Part shown: positions 21,092 through 31,339 of the stretch, piece by piece
How the letters are laid out: the number at the start of each line of letters is the position of its first letter
Numbering within the stretch: position 1 is the stretch's first letter
Assembly (NCBI GenBank): GCA_010029175.1
Contig: RGNC01000002.1
Coordinates: 1-37,275 of the forward strand
Reading direction: 5' to 3'
Source: Synechococcaceae bacterium WB8_1B_136
Lineage (GTDB): Bacteria; Cyanobacteriota; Cyanobacteriia; PCC-6307; Cyanobiaceae
Length of the DNA: 37,275 nucleotides
Notes under the pieces: model-generated
Database searches by the model: none
Told to the model about the DNA's origin: nothing
The model's input: the letters and a program-made list of their open reading frames with translations, nothing else
Position numbers and translations under genes: made by a program

Positions 21092-22398
21092 TCGTTCCCC
21101 GGCGCCTGGAGCTGCCCTGGCGGGACCCAGCCCTGCTGGCCCAGCGGCTGGCCGCCCACTACGGCGCGGAGGGGCTGATCTGGCTGGATGGCGACGGCAC
21201 GGGCCTCGGCCGCCACGCCACCCTCGCCGCCGCCCCCTTGGCCCAGCGGTGTTGCCGCGGCCTGCCGGGATCGGCGGGTGCCCTGGATCCCTTCCAGGCC
21301 CTGCGGCAGCTGGAACCCGGCCACTGGTGTGGCTGGCTCAGCTACGAGGCAGCGGCCTGGGTGGAGCCAGCCGCCCACTGGAAGGCCCACACGATGGCCT
21401 GCCTCTGGCTGGCCCGCCACGATCCGCTGCTGCGCTTCGATCTGATCGAGCGGCGCCTGTGGCTGGAGGGCACGGACCCCGACCGCAACGACGAGCTGGC
21501 CCAACTGGTGGAGGCTGAGGGCCCGGGGCCTGAACCCGGCCAGGGCGATGCCCTGCCGCTGGAGCACTGGCGGTGGCACAGCACCAGCGAGCAGTTTGCC
21601 GCTGGGGTGCAGCGCATCCGCGCCTGGATCGCCGGTGGTGATCTGTTCCAGGCCAACCTCACCGCCTGCTGCGAGCAGGAGCTCCCCGCGGCGGCGTCTG
21701 CCCTGGAGCTCTATCTGCGCCTGCGGCAGGCCAGCCCAGCCCCATTCGCCGGCCTGTTGATCGGCGCGGGCGGCGCCAGGGGCGAAGCCGTGCTCTCCGC
21801 CTCCCCGGAGCGCTTCCTGCAGGTGAGCGCCACTGGCCAGGTGGAGACACGGCCGATCAAGGGCACCCGCCCGCGCCACAGCGATCCCGAGCGGGACGCC
21901 GCGGCGGCCGCTGAACTGGTGTGCAGCCCCAAGGACCGGGCCGAGAACGTGATGATCGTGGATTTGCTGCGCAACGACCTGGGTCGCGTGTGCGTGCCGG
22001 GCTCGGTGCAGGTGCCGCAGCTGGTGGGGCTGGAGAGCTATGCCCAGGTGCATCACCTCACCTCCGTGGTGTGCGGGCAGTTGCGGCCGGCGCTGAGCTG
22101 GGTCGACCTGCTGCAGGCCTGCTGGCCCGGCGGCTCCATCACGGGAGCCCCGAAGCTGCGGGCCTGCCAACGGCTCAGCGCACTGGAGCCGGTGGCCCGC
22201 GGGCCCTACTGCGGCTCGCTGCTGCGGATCAACTGGGATGGCAGCTTCGACAGCAACATCCTGATCCGCTCGCTGCTGCTGCAGGGCCGGCGGCTGCGGG
22301 CCCACGCCGGCTGCGGCATCGTGGCCGACTCCGATCCCCACGCTGAAGCCGAGGAAATGGGCTGGAAACTGCACCCGCTGCTGCGGGCCCTGAGCTGA
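21088..22398 (+). CDS. pabB: Aminodeoxychorismate/anthranilate synthase component I family (GTG start)
   Basis: [69 protein letters not shown]. Confidence 0.9.
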   Translation: MIVPRRLELPWRDPALLAQRLAAHYGAEGLIWLDGDGTGLGRHATLAAAPLAQRCCRGLPGSAGALDPFQALRQLEPGHWCGWLSYEAAAWVEPAAHWKAHTMACLWLARHDPLLRFDLIERRLWLEGTDPDRNDELAQLVEAEGPGPEPGQGDALPLEHWRWHSTSEQFAAGVQRIRAWIAGGDLFQANLTACCEQELPAAASALELYLRLRQASPAPFAGLLIGAGGARGEAVLSASPERFLQVSATGQVETRPIKGTRPRHSDPERDAAAAAELVCSPKDRAENVMIVDLLRNDLGRVCVPGSVQVPQLVGLESYAQVHHLTSVVCGQLRPALSWVDLLQACWPGGSITGAPKLRACQRLSALEPVARGPYCGSLLRINWDGSFDSNILIRSLLLQGRRLRAHAGCGIVADSDPHAEAEEMGWKLHPLLRALS

Positions 22399-23240
22399 TG
22401 GCCATCGCCTGGATCGATGGCCGCTGGGGCGATCCCGCCCACCTGGGGCTGCCCCTGCTGGATCGCGGCCTCCAGCTGGCCGACGGGTTGTTTGAAACGC
22501 TGCTGATCAGCGGCGGCCAGCCGCGGTTGCTGGCACAGCACCTGGCGCGCTGGCGGCACTCCGCCCGGCTGCTGGGCATGGATCCACCGCCGAGCGACGC
22601 CCAGCTGCAGCCCCTGATCGCCGAGGCCATCGCCCGCTGCCCGCTGGCCCCAGGCGGCAGCGGGGCCCTGCGCCTCAACTGGAGCCGCGGCCAGCCTGAG
22701 GCCCAGGGCGAGGGCCCCTCCGCCAGGGGCATTGCCTTACCGGCGCCGGACGAGCCCCCCCTGCGTCACCGTTTCTGGCTGCAGCTGAGCGCCTGCACCC
22801 CCACGTTCACGCCGCTTACGGCGATGGTGAGTCGCCAGGAGCGCCGCAACGCCAACAGCCTGCTGAGCCGGTGCAAGACCTTCGCCTACGGCCAGGCGAT
22901 CCAGGCCCGCCGCGAAGCCCGCGAGGCAGGGGTCGACGAGGCACTGCTGCTCAGCACCTCCGGCGAACTCTGCTGCGGCACCACCGCCAACCTGCTGGTG
23001 CTGCGCCAGGGCCGCTGGCTGACACCGCCCCTGACCAGCGGCTGCCTGCCGGGGGTGATGCGCCAGCGAGCCCTGGAGCTGGGGTTGGCTCGGGAGACCA
23101 GCTTGACGGCCGAACCGCAACCGGGCGACCGCTGGCTGCTGATCAACAGCCTGAGCTGTCGCCCCATCGTGGCCCTGCAGGGCCAGAACCTGGCCTCGCT
23201 CGACAACCCCGAGGCGTTCTGGACTCAGTTGCAGCCCTGA
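22398..23240 (+). CDS. pabC: Class IV aminotransferase, aminodeoxychorismate lyase-like
   Basis: LLDRGLQLADGLFETLLI; CKTFAYGQAIQARREAREAGVDEALLLSTSGELCCGTTANLLVL; follows pabB directly. Confidence 0.85.
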   Translation: MAIAWIDGRWGDPAHLGLPLLDRGLQLADGLFETLLISGGQPRLLAQHLARWRHSARLLGMDPPPSDAQLQPLIAEAIARCPLAPGGSGALRLNWSRGQPEAQGEGPSARGIALPAPDEPPLRHRFWLQLSACTPTFTPLTAMVSRQERRNANSLLSRCKTFAYGQAIQARREAREAGVDEALLLSTSGELCCGTTANLLVLRQGRWLTPPLTSGCLPGVMRQRALELGLARETSLTAEPQPGDRWLLINSLSCRPIVALQGQNLASLDNPEAFWTQLQP

Positions 23241-23692
23241 GTGGAGATCCGGTAGGTGAAGCCCGTGGCCGCCTGATCAGCGCTGGCGCCGATCTTGAAG
23301 TTGAGCTGGCTCACGGTTTTGCCGGGCACCGCCGGGATGCTCCACTGGCGGCCGGTGCCCACCTGGGGGGCATACGACTCATTGATCACCTGCAGGTTGG
23401 AACCATCGGTGAACTTCAGGTAGCCCTGAATCGGATAGGTGGCACTCACCGAGGAATCAGCGGTGAAGAAGAACTTGTAGCTGCCATAGGGCTGGGTCAC
23501 GAAGAAATCGGTGTTCCAGTTCGGGCGACCGAAGGGGTTGCCAGGGCCGATGGTCTTGGTGACGACCGGAGTGACGCCATTGCCTCCCACGGGGGACAGG
23601 AACTGACAGCGCTGGGCCCAGGCGGGAGCGGACGATGCCAGGAGGGCGCAGCTGCCGGCGCAGAAGCTGAGCAGACGGGTGGAGAAGGCCAT
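23225..23692 (-). CDS. Secreted hypothetical protein
   Basis: Signal peptide MAFSTRLLSFCAGSCALLASSAPAWA followed by a beta-rich-looking domain; 16-nt tail-to-tail overlap with pabC. Confidence 0.6.
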   Translation of the reverse strand: MAFSTRLLSFCAGSCALLASSAPAWAQRCQFLSPVGGNGVTPVVTKTIGPGNPFGRPNWNTDFFVTQPYGSYKFFFTADSSVSATYPIQGYLKFTDGSNLQVINESYAPQVGTGRQWSIPAVPGKTVSQLNFKIGASADQAATGFTYRISTQGCN

Positions 23693-23773
23693 GGCCTGAG
23701 GCAGAAGACAAGCCCCCCCTACTTAGCAGCAAATCGATGCAGCATGGGGCTCTTCTGAGCCCCACTCGGCTCC

Positions 23774-25351
23774 ATGGTCAGCGAGAGCTCCGGCCTGAAA
23801 CGCAGTCTCGGCCTGCGCAGCCTCACCCTGGCGGTGGTGACCAGCACCATCGGCTCCGGCTGGCTGTTCGCACCGTTCTATGCCGCCAGGGCCGCCGGCC
23901 CCATCAGCCTGGTGGCGTGGCTGCTGGGCGGCCTGCTCAGCTTCGCCCTGGCCCTGGTGTTCGCCGAACTGGGTGCCCTGGTGCCCAGTTCAGGGGCCCT
24001 GGCCCAGATTCCCCTGCTCAGCCATGGCCGCAGCGCCGGTTTCATCGGCGGCTGGTGTGCCTGGATCGCCTACCTCACGTTGCCAACCGTGGAGGTGCTG
24101 GCGATGTTGCAATACCTGGCCAGCAGCCTTCCCTGGCTCACGAGCGATGGCGGGCAGGGACAGGTGCTCAGTGGAGCAGGACTGGCACTGGCCATTGCGC
24201 TGCTGGCGTTGATGGCCTGGATCAACCTGGCGGGGATCAGCTGGCTGGCCCGCTGGATCGATGGACTCACCAGCTGGAAACTGGTGGTGCCGTTGCTCGT
24301 CTCGGTGTGGCTGATGCTCACGGCGGGGCACTGGGGCAACCTGCAGGGCAGCACCGGGCCAGCACTCGCCGAGCTGACCAGCGCCATCAGCAGCGGCGGC
24401 ATCCTCTTCAGCCTGCTGGGATTCCGCACGGCCATGGATCTGGCCGGTGAGGCCCGCGATCCCCAACGCACCGTGCCCAGGGCGATGGCCCTGGGGCTGG
24501 GACTGTCGCTGGGGATCTATGTCGTGCTCCAACTGGCCTTCCTGGTGGCGGTGCCGCCGGAGCTGCTCACGCAGGGATGGAGCGGGCTGACCCTCACCGC
24601 CCACGGCGGTCCCCTGGTGGCCCTCGCCATGGGGCTCGGGCTCACCTGGGTGGTGGGACTGCTGCTCAGTGATGCAGTGGTCTCGCCTGGTGCCACTGCC
24701 CTCACCTACATGGGGGTGTCGGCACGCGTGGCCTGGATGATGGGCCGCTGCGGGTTGCTGTCCGCCAGCTTGGGCCGGCTCAACCGTCAGGCCGTGCCCG
24801 CCGTGGCCCTGCTGTGGAGCCTGGCGATCGGCGTGGTGCTGCTGCTGGGCGGCCCGAGCTGGCAGCGGGTGGTGAGCTTCCTCACCGCCACCCTGGTGAT
24901 CGCCCTTGCTGTGGGCCCGGTGAGTCTGTTAGCCCTGCGCAGGCAGCTGCCAGCCGTGCCCCGCCCCTTTCAGCTGCCCGCTGCGGAGCTGTGGTGTCCA
25001 CTCACCTTCGTGGCCGCCAGCTGGGCCGTGCTGTGGTGCGGCCGAGCTGCCCTGGAGGGAGCCGTGGCCCTGGTGCTGCTGCCAGCCCTGCTGTTCTGCG
25101 GCCTGCAACAGCAGCGGGGCCACGCCATCGATGCACGCCATGGCGCCTGGTGGGTGCTGTACCTGGGCGGATTGCTCAGCATCGCCGAGCTCACGGGGCC
25201 TGGACGATGCCTGCCCCTGGGGAGCGGGCCCCAGTTGCTGCTGGTGGAGGGTTTTGCCCTGCTGGTGTTTCCCCTGGCGGTGCGATCGCGGCTGCCGCAG
25301 ATCTCAACGCAGGCTGGGGTGACCCTGGAGGACACCCCACTCACCCGCTGA
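23774..25351 (+). CDS. APC superfamily amino acid permease-like transporter
   Basis: About 12 hydrophobic segments; TIGSGWLFAPFYAARAAGPISLVAWLLGGLLSFALALVFAELGALVPSSGA. Confidence 0.85.
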   Translation: MVSESSGLKRSLGLRSLTLAVVTSTIGSGWLFAPFYAARAAGPISLVAWLLGGLLSFALALVFAELGALVPSSGALAQIPLLSHGRSAGFIGGWCAWIAYLTLPTVEVLAMLQYLASSLPWLTSDGGQGQVLSGAGLALAIALLALMAWINLAGISWLARWIDGLTSWKLVVPLLVSVWLMLTAGHWGNLQGSTGPALAELTSAISSGGILFSLLGFRTAMDLAGEARDPQRTVPRAMALGLGLSLGIYVVLQLAFLVAVPPELLTQGWSGLTLTAHGGPLVALAMGLGLTWVVGLLLSDAVVSPGATALTYMGVSARVAWMMGRCGLLSASLGRLNRQAVPAVALLWSLAIGVVLLLGGPSWQRVVSFLTATLVIALAVGPVSLLALRRQLPAVPRPFQLPAAELWCPLTFVAASWAVLWCGRAALEGAVALVLLPALLFCGLQQQRGHAIDARHGAWWVLYLGGLLSIAELTGPGRCLPLGSGPQLLLVEGFALLVFPLAVRSRLPQISTQAGVTLEDTPLTR

Positions 25352-25354
25352 CCG

Positions 25355-26068
25355 TCAGATGCTCAGGAAGCGGTCGACCACCTCTTTGCTGAGCTCGCCA
25401 GTGGGGCCGCTGGCCACCACACCGCCCTTCTGCATCGCGTAATACCAGTCGGCCTGGCGCACGAAGTGCAGATGCTGCTCCACCAGCAGCACGCTGATGC
25501 CGGTGGTGTCGATGATGCGGCGCACGGCCCTCTCGATGTCGAGCACCACGGAGGGCTGAATTCCCTCGGTGGGTTCATCGAGCAACAGCAGCTTGGGCTG
25601 GCCCAACAGGGCGCGAGCGATGGCCAGCTGTTGCTGCTGACCGCCCGAGAGGTCACCGCCGCGGCGGTTGAGGAACTGTTCCAGGATCGGAAACAGCTCA
25701 AACACCAGCGGATCGATGTGTCGATGCCGGGCCAGACCACCCGGCAGAGCCTCCAGCCCCAGCAGCAGGTTCTCACGCACCGTGAGCTGGGGAATGATCT
25801 CCCGCCCCTGGGGCACATAGCCGATGCCTGCTCGGGCCCTCCCATGGGGCGCCATGGCCGAGAGCTCCCGTCGCTCCAGTTCCACCGAGCCGCTGCGCTG
25901 GCGCAACAGGCCGATCACCGTTTTGAGCAGGGTGGTCTTACCCACGCCGTTGCGGCCGATCAGGCACACCATCTGCCCCGGCTTCACGCTGAGGTCGACG
26001 TTGCGCAGGATATGGCTCTCGCCGTAGTAGACGTTCAGCCCGCACACGTCGAGCAGAGTGCTGGTCAT
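25355..26068 (-). CDS. urtE: Urea ABC transporter ATP-binding subunit
   Basis: LLDVCGLNVYYGESHILRNVDLSVKPGQMVCLIGRNGVGKTTLLKTVIGLL; LSGGQQQQLAIARALL; position in urtABCDE. Confidence 0.93.
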   Translation of the reverse strand: MTSTLLDVCGLNVYYGESHILRNVDLSVKPGQMVCLIGRNGVGKTTLLKTVIGLLRQRSGSVELERRELSAMAPHGRARAGIGYVPQGREIIPQLTVRENLLLGLEALPGGLARHRHIDPLVFELFPILEQFLNRRGGDLSGGQQQQLAIARALLGQPKLLLLDEPTEGIQPSVVLDIERAVRRIIDTTGISVLLVEQHLHFVRQADWYYAMQKGGVVASGPTGELSKEVVDRFLSI

Positions 26069-26838
26069 GCCGCCTCCTGAGTGTCACTGCCGAGGTACAC
26101 CTCGATCACCCGCGGATCGCTCTGCACCTGTTCCATCGATCCCTCGCACAGCACGTGCCCCTCGTGCAGCACCGTGACCGGAGCCTGCAGATCGCGGATG
26201 AACTCCATGTCGTGCTCGATCACCAGCACGGTGTGATCCCCCGCCAGCTGCCGCAACAGCTCTCCGGTGCGAGCGGTTTCCTCATCGGTGAGGCCCGCCA
26301 CCGGTTCATCCACCAGCAGCAGATCGGGGTCCTGGGCCACCAGCATGGCGATCTCCAACCACTGCTTCTGGCCGTGGGAAAGCCCCCCGGCCGGCTGATG
26401 GGCATGGGCTTCCAGGCCCACCACCGCCAGCAGCTGCTGCACCCGATCGCGCTGCTCCACGCTCAAGGCACCGAACAGCAGCGCCGCCGGCCCATGGGGG
26501 GCCCGCAGCGCCAGTTCCAGGTTGCGCCGCGGTGTGAGGTTCTGATACACGCGAGGCGCCTGGAACTTGCGGCCGATGCCCAGGCGCGAGATGCGGTGCT
26601 CGCTCTGGCCCACGATCGAGCGCCCCCGGAACAGCACATCGCCGCGGCTGGGTTTCACCTTGCCGGTGATCACATCGAGGAAGGTGGTCTTGCCGGCGCC
26701 ATTGGGGCCAATCACGGCCCGCAACTCGCCCGGGGCGAGCTGCAGGTTGAGGTCGTTGAGGGCGAGAAAGCCGTCGAAGCTGACGCTCACCCCCCGCAGT
26801 TCAAGCAGAGTCATCGCCGATGGGGTTGTGGTGGTCAT
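26065..26838 (-). CDS. urtD: Urea ABC transporter ATP-binding subunit
   Basis: LLELRGVSVSFDGFLALNDLNLQLAPGELRAVIGPNGAGKTTFLDVITGKVKPSRGDVLF; LSHGQKQWLEIAMLVAQDPDLLLVDEPVAGL. Confidence 0.93.
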   Translation of the reverse strand: MTTTTPSAMTLLELRGVSVSFDGFLALNDLNLQLAPGELRAVIGPNGAGKTTFLDVITGKVKPSRGDVLFRGRSIVGQSEHRISRLGIGRKFQAPRVYQNLTPRRNLELALRAPHGPAALLFGALSVEQRDRVQQLLAVVGLEAHAHQPAGGLSHGQKQWLEIAMLVAQDPDLLLVDEPVAGLTDEETARTGELLRQLAGDHTVLVIEHDMEFIRDLQAPVTVLHEGHVLCEGSMEQVQSDPRVIEVYLGSDTQEAA

Positions 26839-27992
26839 GCGGCACCTCCGTGGGAACCGTCGTCGAAACGGCGCTGCTCGGCCTGCACCTCGGGGTCGAG
26901 ATCCAGGGATGGATAGGTGGCGGCCTTCGGCGGCCAACCCACCATGGCGATCAGGCGGGCGGGGCCGCCCTGACGCCACCAGCCCATCAGGCCATCCGGC
27001 AGCGCCGTGACCACCAGCAGGAACAAGCCCCCCTGGATGAACAGCCAGGTTTCCGGCAGCTGCTCACTCACCAGCGACTTGGCGTAGTTGATCAGCACCG
27101 CTCCAAGCACGGCACCGATCAGGGTGCCGCGGCCGCCCACCGCCACCCAGATCACCATCTCGATCGAGAAGGGCACCGCCATGTACTGGGGGCTCACGAT
27201 GCCCGACTGCACGGTGTAGAGCGCTCCGCTGATGCCCGCCAGGGCACCCGCCACCGCAAACACCACGGTTTTGTAGGCGGTGGGGTTGTAACCGGTGAAG
27301 CGCAGGCGGGGCTCATCGTCGCGGATGGCCACCAGGGCATCGCCAAAGCGGCCGGAGCTGAGCCAACGGCAGAGGAACCAGGCACCGATCACCAGCACCA
27401 GCGTGAGCCAGAACAGGTTGCGCTGCATGGCATCACTGCCCACCAGCTCACCAAAGATGCGCGCCGTATCGGTTTTGAGGCCGTTGGTGCCGTTGATCAG
27501 CTTCTGCTGGCCATTGAAGAAGTTGAAGAACACCAGCAGGGCGGCCTGGGTGAGGATCGAGAAGTACACCCCCTTGATGCGGTTGCGGAACACCAGATAG
27601 CCCAGCAGACCTGCCACCAGGGCAGGGATCACCCAGATGGCGAAGAAGGTGAACAACGGGGAGTTGAACGGCTGCCAGAAGGCCGGCAGGCTCTTCACCC
27701 CGTAGAGCGAGAAGAACTCCGGCAGTTCACCAGGCTGCAGTGAGGCAAGCTGCAGATACATGCCCAGGGCATACCCGCCAAGGGCAAAGAAGATGCCCTG
27801 CCCAAGGCTGAGCATGCCAGTGTAGCCCCAGATCAGATCAATGCCGAGGGCCACAATGCCCAGGGAGAGGAAGCGCCCGAGCAGATTGAGGCGAAAGGGG
27901 GGCAGCAGCACCGGCAGCACCAGGGCCGCCACCACGATCAGCAGCCAGGGCAGCCAGCGCCGCAGCTGGCGGCCCGAGAGAAGGTCCGGCAT
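26835..27992 (-). CDS. urtC: Urea ABC transporter permease
   Basis: LGIVALGIDLIWGYTGMLSLGQGIFFALGGYALGMYLQL; branched-chain permease family; operon position. Confidence 0.93.
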   Translation of the reverse strand: MPDLLSGRQLRRWLPWLLIVVAALVLPVLLPPFRLNLLGRFLSLGIVALGIDLIWGYTGMLSLGQGIFFALGGYALGMYLQLASLQPGELPEFFSLYGVKSLPAFWQPFNSPLFTFFAIWVIPALVAGLLGYLVFRNRIKGVYFSILTQAALLVFFNFFNGQQKLINGTNGLKTDTARIFGELVGSDAMQRNLFWLTLVLVIGAWFLCRWLSSGRFGDALVAIRDDEPRLRFTGYNPTAYKTVVFAVAGALAGISGALYTVQSGIVSPQYMAVPFSIEMVIWVAVGGRGTLIGAVLGAVLINYAKSLVSEQLPETWLFIQGGLFLLVVTALPDGLMGWWRQGGPARLIAMVGWPPKAATYPSLDLDPEVQAEQRRFDDGSHGGAA

Positions 27993-27995
27993 CGA

Positions 27996-29153
27996 TCAGG
28001 CCTCCACCATGCGACCTTTCTGCGGGAACAGACCGGCGGGTCTGATCTGCAGAAACACCACGATCAGGGCGAATACCAGCACCTTCGCCATCGAGGTGGT
28101 GGCAAAGAAACTGATCAGCCCATTGAGGGCCTCCGGCATGGCGGGCCACACCAGCAGCAGCGAACCCGATCCCACGATGTAGCTGAGCACGCCGATGCCC
28201 AGGGCCGCCAGCACCGTACCGGCGAGCTTGCCGACACCACCGAGCACCACCACCATGAAGCAATCCACGATGTAGTTGCCGCCGAGGTTCGGCCCCACCG
28301 ATCCCAGCAAGGTCACCGCCACACCGGCCACACCGGCGAGCCCTGAGCCGATCAGAAAGGTGAGCGCATCCACCGTTTGGGTGGGGATGCCGAGGCAGGC
28401 GCTCATGGGCCGGTTCTGGGTGACGGCACGGATGCGAATGCCCCACACGCTCTTCTGCAGGAACCAGCTCACCGCCACCAGGGCCAAGGCCGTGAGGGCG
28501 ATGATGAACAGCCGAGCGGCGGGCATGTTCACCGCCCCCACATCGATGGAGCCCCGCAGCCAGGTGGGTGCGGTCACGTCGATGTTGCGGGCGCTGAACC
28601 AGGGCTGATCCAGCGTGCGCTGCTCGCCCAGCAGGGAGGCCACCACGATGCCGATCAGGCCGGAGAGCACCCAGCTGCCGGTGCCGAGCAGCGGCGTCCA
28701 GCGCTGATGCCACCACCGCTTCGGGGTGAAGCGGGGAATCAGCAACCCGCCAGCCACCGCCAGCACCAGGCCGATGGCGAAGGCACTGCTGACGGAGCGC
28801 ACGAACTGCTGCAGGATCAGGCTCACCCCCCAGGTGGCCAACAGGGTTTCCAGGGGCCGGCCGTACAGGCGACGGATCACTGTTTTCTCCAGCAGCAGCC
28901 CCACCAGGCCGCTCACCAGAAACGCCAGCGGGATCGCCACCAGGATGTACACCGGGAACAGCGCTTCCGGCAGCACAGCCTTGAAAATGTTTTGCACCAC
29001 GAAGGTGGTGTAAGCACCGAGCATCATCAACTCGCCATGGGCCATGTTGATGACACCCATCAGACCAAACACCACGGCCAGGCCCAGTGCCGCCAGCACC
29101 AGCACCGAGCCAATGGCCAGGCCATTGAACAGTGTGTCGTAGAGAAGATCCAT
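27996..29153 (-). CDS. urtB: Urea ABC transporter permease
   Basis: LGLAVVFGLMGVINMAHGELMMLGAYTTFVVQ; operon position. Confidence 0.93.
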   Translation of the reverse strand: MDLLYDTLFNGLAIGSVLVLAALGLAVVFGLMGVINMAHGELMMLGAYTTFVVQNIFKAVLPEALFPVYILVAIPLAFLVSGLVGLLLEKTVIRRLYGRPLETLLATWGVSLILQQFVRSVSSAFAIGLVLAVAGGLLIPRFTPKRWWHQRWTPLLGTGSWVLSGLIGIVVASLLGEQRTLDQPWFSARNIDVTAPTWLRGSIDVGAVNMPAARLFIIALTALALVAVSWFLQKSVWGIRIRAVTQNRPMSACLGIPTQTVDALTFLIGSGLAGVAGVAVTLLGSVGPNLGGNYIVDCFMVVVLGGVGKLAGTVLAALGIGVLSYIVGSGSLLLVWPAMPEALNGLISFFATTSMAKVLVFALIVVFLQIRPAGLFPQKGRMVEA

Positions 29154-29257
29154 CGCACCCCGAAGGGATCAGGCAAAGGGAGAAACAACAGCAGCGGCAA
29201 AGCCGCTGCAGAAAGCCCGGTGGGGGATGGGGCTCCTGGCCACATCCCCGGGATCGA

Positions 29258-30550
29258 TCACATCTTGTACTTGCCGGCGTCGGGACGCTTCTGGGTCCAG
29301 TCGCAGGTGTAACCCTTGGTTTCGGGTACGTACTGGTTCCAGGCCACGGGCTTCACGAAGCCCTTGTCCTCAAGGATCTTGAACATGCCATCCTTCTGCA
29401 CCTCGCCGATCAGCACGCGCTTCTCCACGTGGTGGTTGGTCTGCACGGTCACCTTGCCCTCCGGCGCATCAAAGCTCACGCCAACCAGGGCTTCACGCAC
29501 CTTGTTGTCGTCGACACTGCCAGCCTTCTCGGCGGCGGCGGCCCAGAGATAGACCATCATGTAGGCGGCCTCAGCGGGGTCGTTGGTGACGCGCTTGTCG
29601 CCGTACTTGGCCTTGAAGTTCTTGGTGAACTCCTTGGAGGCCGGAGTATCAAGGCTCTGGAAGAAGTTCCAGGCGGCGTAGGTTCCTTCCAGGTACTCAG
29701 GACCGATGGCGGCGATCTCCTCCTCGGCGATCGAGAAACTCATGATCGAGTAGCCATTGGCAGGAGTGATACCAGCGGCCTTCATCTGCTTGAAGAAGGC
29801 CACATTGCTATCGCCATTGAGGGTGTTCACGATCACACCGCCCTTGGGCAGAGCCTGCTTGATCTTGGCGATGATCGGAGCCACCTCGGTGTTGCCCAGG
29901 GGCAGGTAGTCCTCACCGACAACCTTGCCGCCGTTGGCCTTGAGCTGCTCCTTCATGATCGTGTTGGCCGTACGCGGATACACGTAGTCGGAACCAACGA
30001 GGAAGAAATCCTTGCCCTTGTTCTTGAGCAGCCAATCCACCGCGGGCTCAGCCTGCTGGTTGGGCGCCGCACCGCTGTAGAAGATGTTCTTGGAGCACTC
30101 CTGCCCCTCGTATTGAATCGGGTAGAAGAGGAAGTGATCCTTGGCCTCGAACACCGGCAGCATCGCCTTGCGGCTGGCTGAGGTCCAACCGCCGAACACC
30201 ACAGACACCTGATCCTGATCGATCAATTTCTTGGCCTTCTCGGCGAAGGTGGGCCAATCGGAGGCACCATCCTCTTCAACGGGCACAATCTTCAGCTTCT
30301 TGCCGCCGATCTTCACCCCGCCCTTGGCATTGATCTCATCAATGGCCATCAGTTCGGCTTCGGCCACCGTGTTTTCGGAGATGGCCATGGTGCCGGAGCG
30401 GGAGTGCAGGATTCCCACCTTCACTTCGCCATCGAAGTTGCCAGAGGCCTTGTCGCCGCCACCGCAGGCCACCAGCGAGAGCGAAGTGGCGAGGGCCGTG
30501 GCACCGCACAGCAGACGCAGTGAAGTTTTCCGCATCGAGGCAGATGTCAT
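29258..30550 (-). CDS. urtA: Urea ABC transporter substrate-binding lipoprotein
   Basis: Lipobox LSLVACGGG; VKVGILHSRSGTMAISENTVAEAELMAIDEINAKGGVKIGGKKLKIVPVEEDGASDW. Confidence 0.94.
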   Translation of the reverse strand: MTSASMRKTSLRLLCGATALATSLSLVACGGGDKASGNFDGEVKVGILHSRSGTMAISENTVAEAELMAIDEINAKGGVKIGGKKLKIVPVEEDGASDWPTFAEKAKKLIDQDQVSVVFGGWTSASRKAMLPVFEAKDHFLFYPIQYEGQECSKNIFYSGAAPNQQAEPAVDWLLKNKGKDFFLVGSDYVYPRTANTIMKEQLKANGGKVVGEDYLPLGNTEVAPIIAKIKQALPKGGVIVNTLNGDSNVAFFKQMKAAGITPANGYSIMSFSIAEEEIAAIGPEYLEGTYAAWNFFQSLDTPASKEFTKNFKAKYGDKRVTNDPAEAAYMMVYLWAAAAEKAGSVDDNKVREALVGVSFDAPEGKVTVQTNHHVEKRVLIGEVQKDGMFKILEDKGFVKPVAWNQYVPETKGYTCDWTQKRPDAGKYKM

Positions 30551-30709
30551 GGGTTCTAAAAGCACAGATTGGTGACCCGCCGAACAGCGGTGGGGCGACC
30601 GTATCGAGCGCCCCCTGCGCCATTTGGTAGCCGATCGAACCGTTTGACGAACCCAGCAGAATCCAGGCCCCGCAATGGATTCAAGCGATGAAATCCGCTT
30701 GCGAACGCT

Positions 30710-30723
30710 GTGTCAGTTGCTAC
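30710..30723 (-). promoter_or_regulatory. Possible relaxed NtcA-type site upstream of urtA
   Basis: Minus strand GTAgcaactgaCAC = GTA-N8-CAC, one mismatch from GTA-N8-TAC; no footprint or mapped TSS. Confidence 0.25.
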
Positions 30724-30733
30724 CGAACCAGAC

Positions 30734-31339
30734 TCAGCTTGGTAGCTGTTGCAACACAAACGCCTCCACCCGATCGAGGCCCTCGCCGGAGTGGAGGTTG
30801 GTGAAACACCAGGGCCGCCCGGGCCGCATGCGCTCGGTGTCGCGCTCCATCACCTCCAGGCTGGCGCCCACCATCGGCGCCAGATCGATCTTGTTGATCA
30901 CCAGCAGATCGGAGCGGGTGATGCCAGGCCCCCCCTTGCGGGGGATCTTGTCGCCGGCGGCCACATCGATCACATAGATGCACAGGTCCACCAGCTCCGG
31001 GCTGAAGCTGGCGGCCAGGTTGTCGCCGCCGCTCTCCACCAGCACCAGATCCAGATCCGGGAAGGCCTGCTCCAGCTCCTGCACCGCAGCCCGGTTGATC
31101 GAGCAGTCCTCGCGGATGGCGGTGTGGGGGCAGCCCCCTGTTTCCACGCCACGGATGCGCTCGGGCTCCAGCGCCCCGGCGCGGGTGAGGAACTGGGCAT
31201 CCTCCTGGGTGTAGATGTCGTTGGTGACCACCGCCAGCTCCAGGCGTTGCCGGAGCCGGCGGCAGAGGGCCTCCACCAGGGCGGTCTTGCCGGAGCCCAC
31301 CGGCCCGGCCACACCCACCCGCAGGCGGCTGGCGGCCAT
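30734..31339 (-). CDS. ureG: Urease accessory GTPase UreG
   Basis: [82 protein letters not shown]. Confidence 0.96.
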   Translation of the reverse strand: MAASRLRVGVAGPVGSGKTALVEALCRRLRQRLELAVVTNDIYTQEDAQFLTRAGALEPERIRGVETGGCPHTAIREDCSINRAAVQELEQAFPDLDLVLVESGGDNLAASFSPELVDLCIYVIDVAAGDKIPRKGGPGITRSDLLVINKIDLAPMVGASLEVMERDTERMRPGRPWCFTNLHSGEGLDRVEAFVLQQLPS

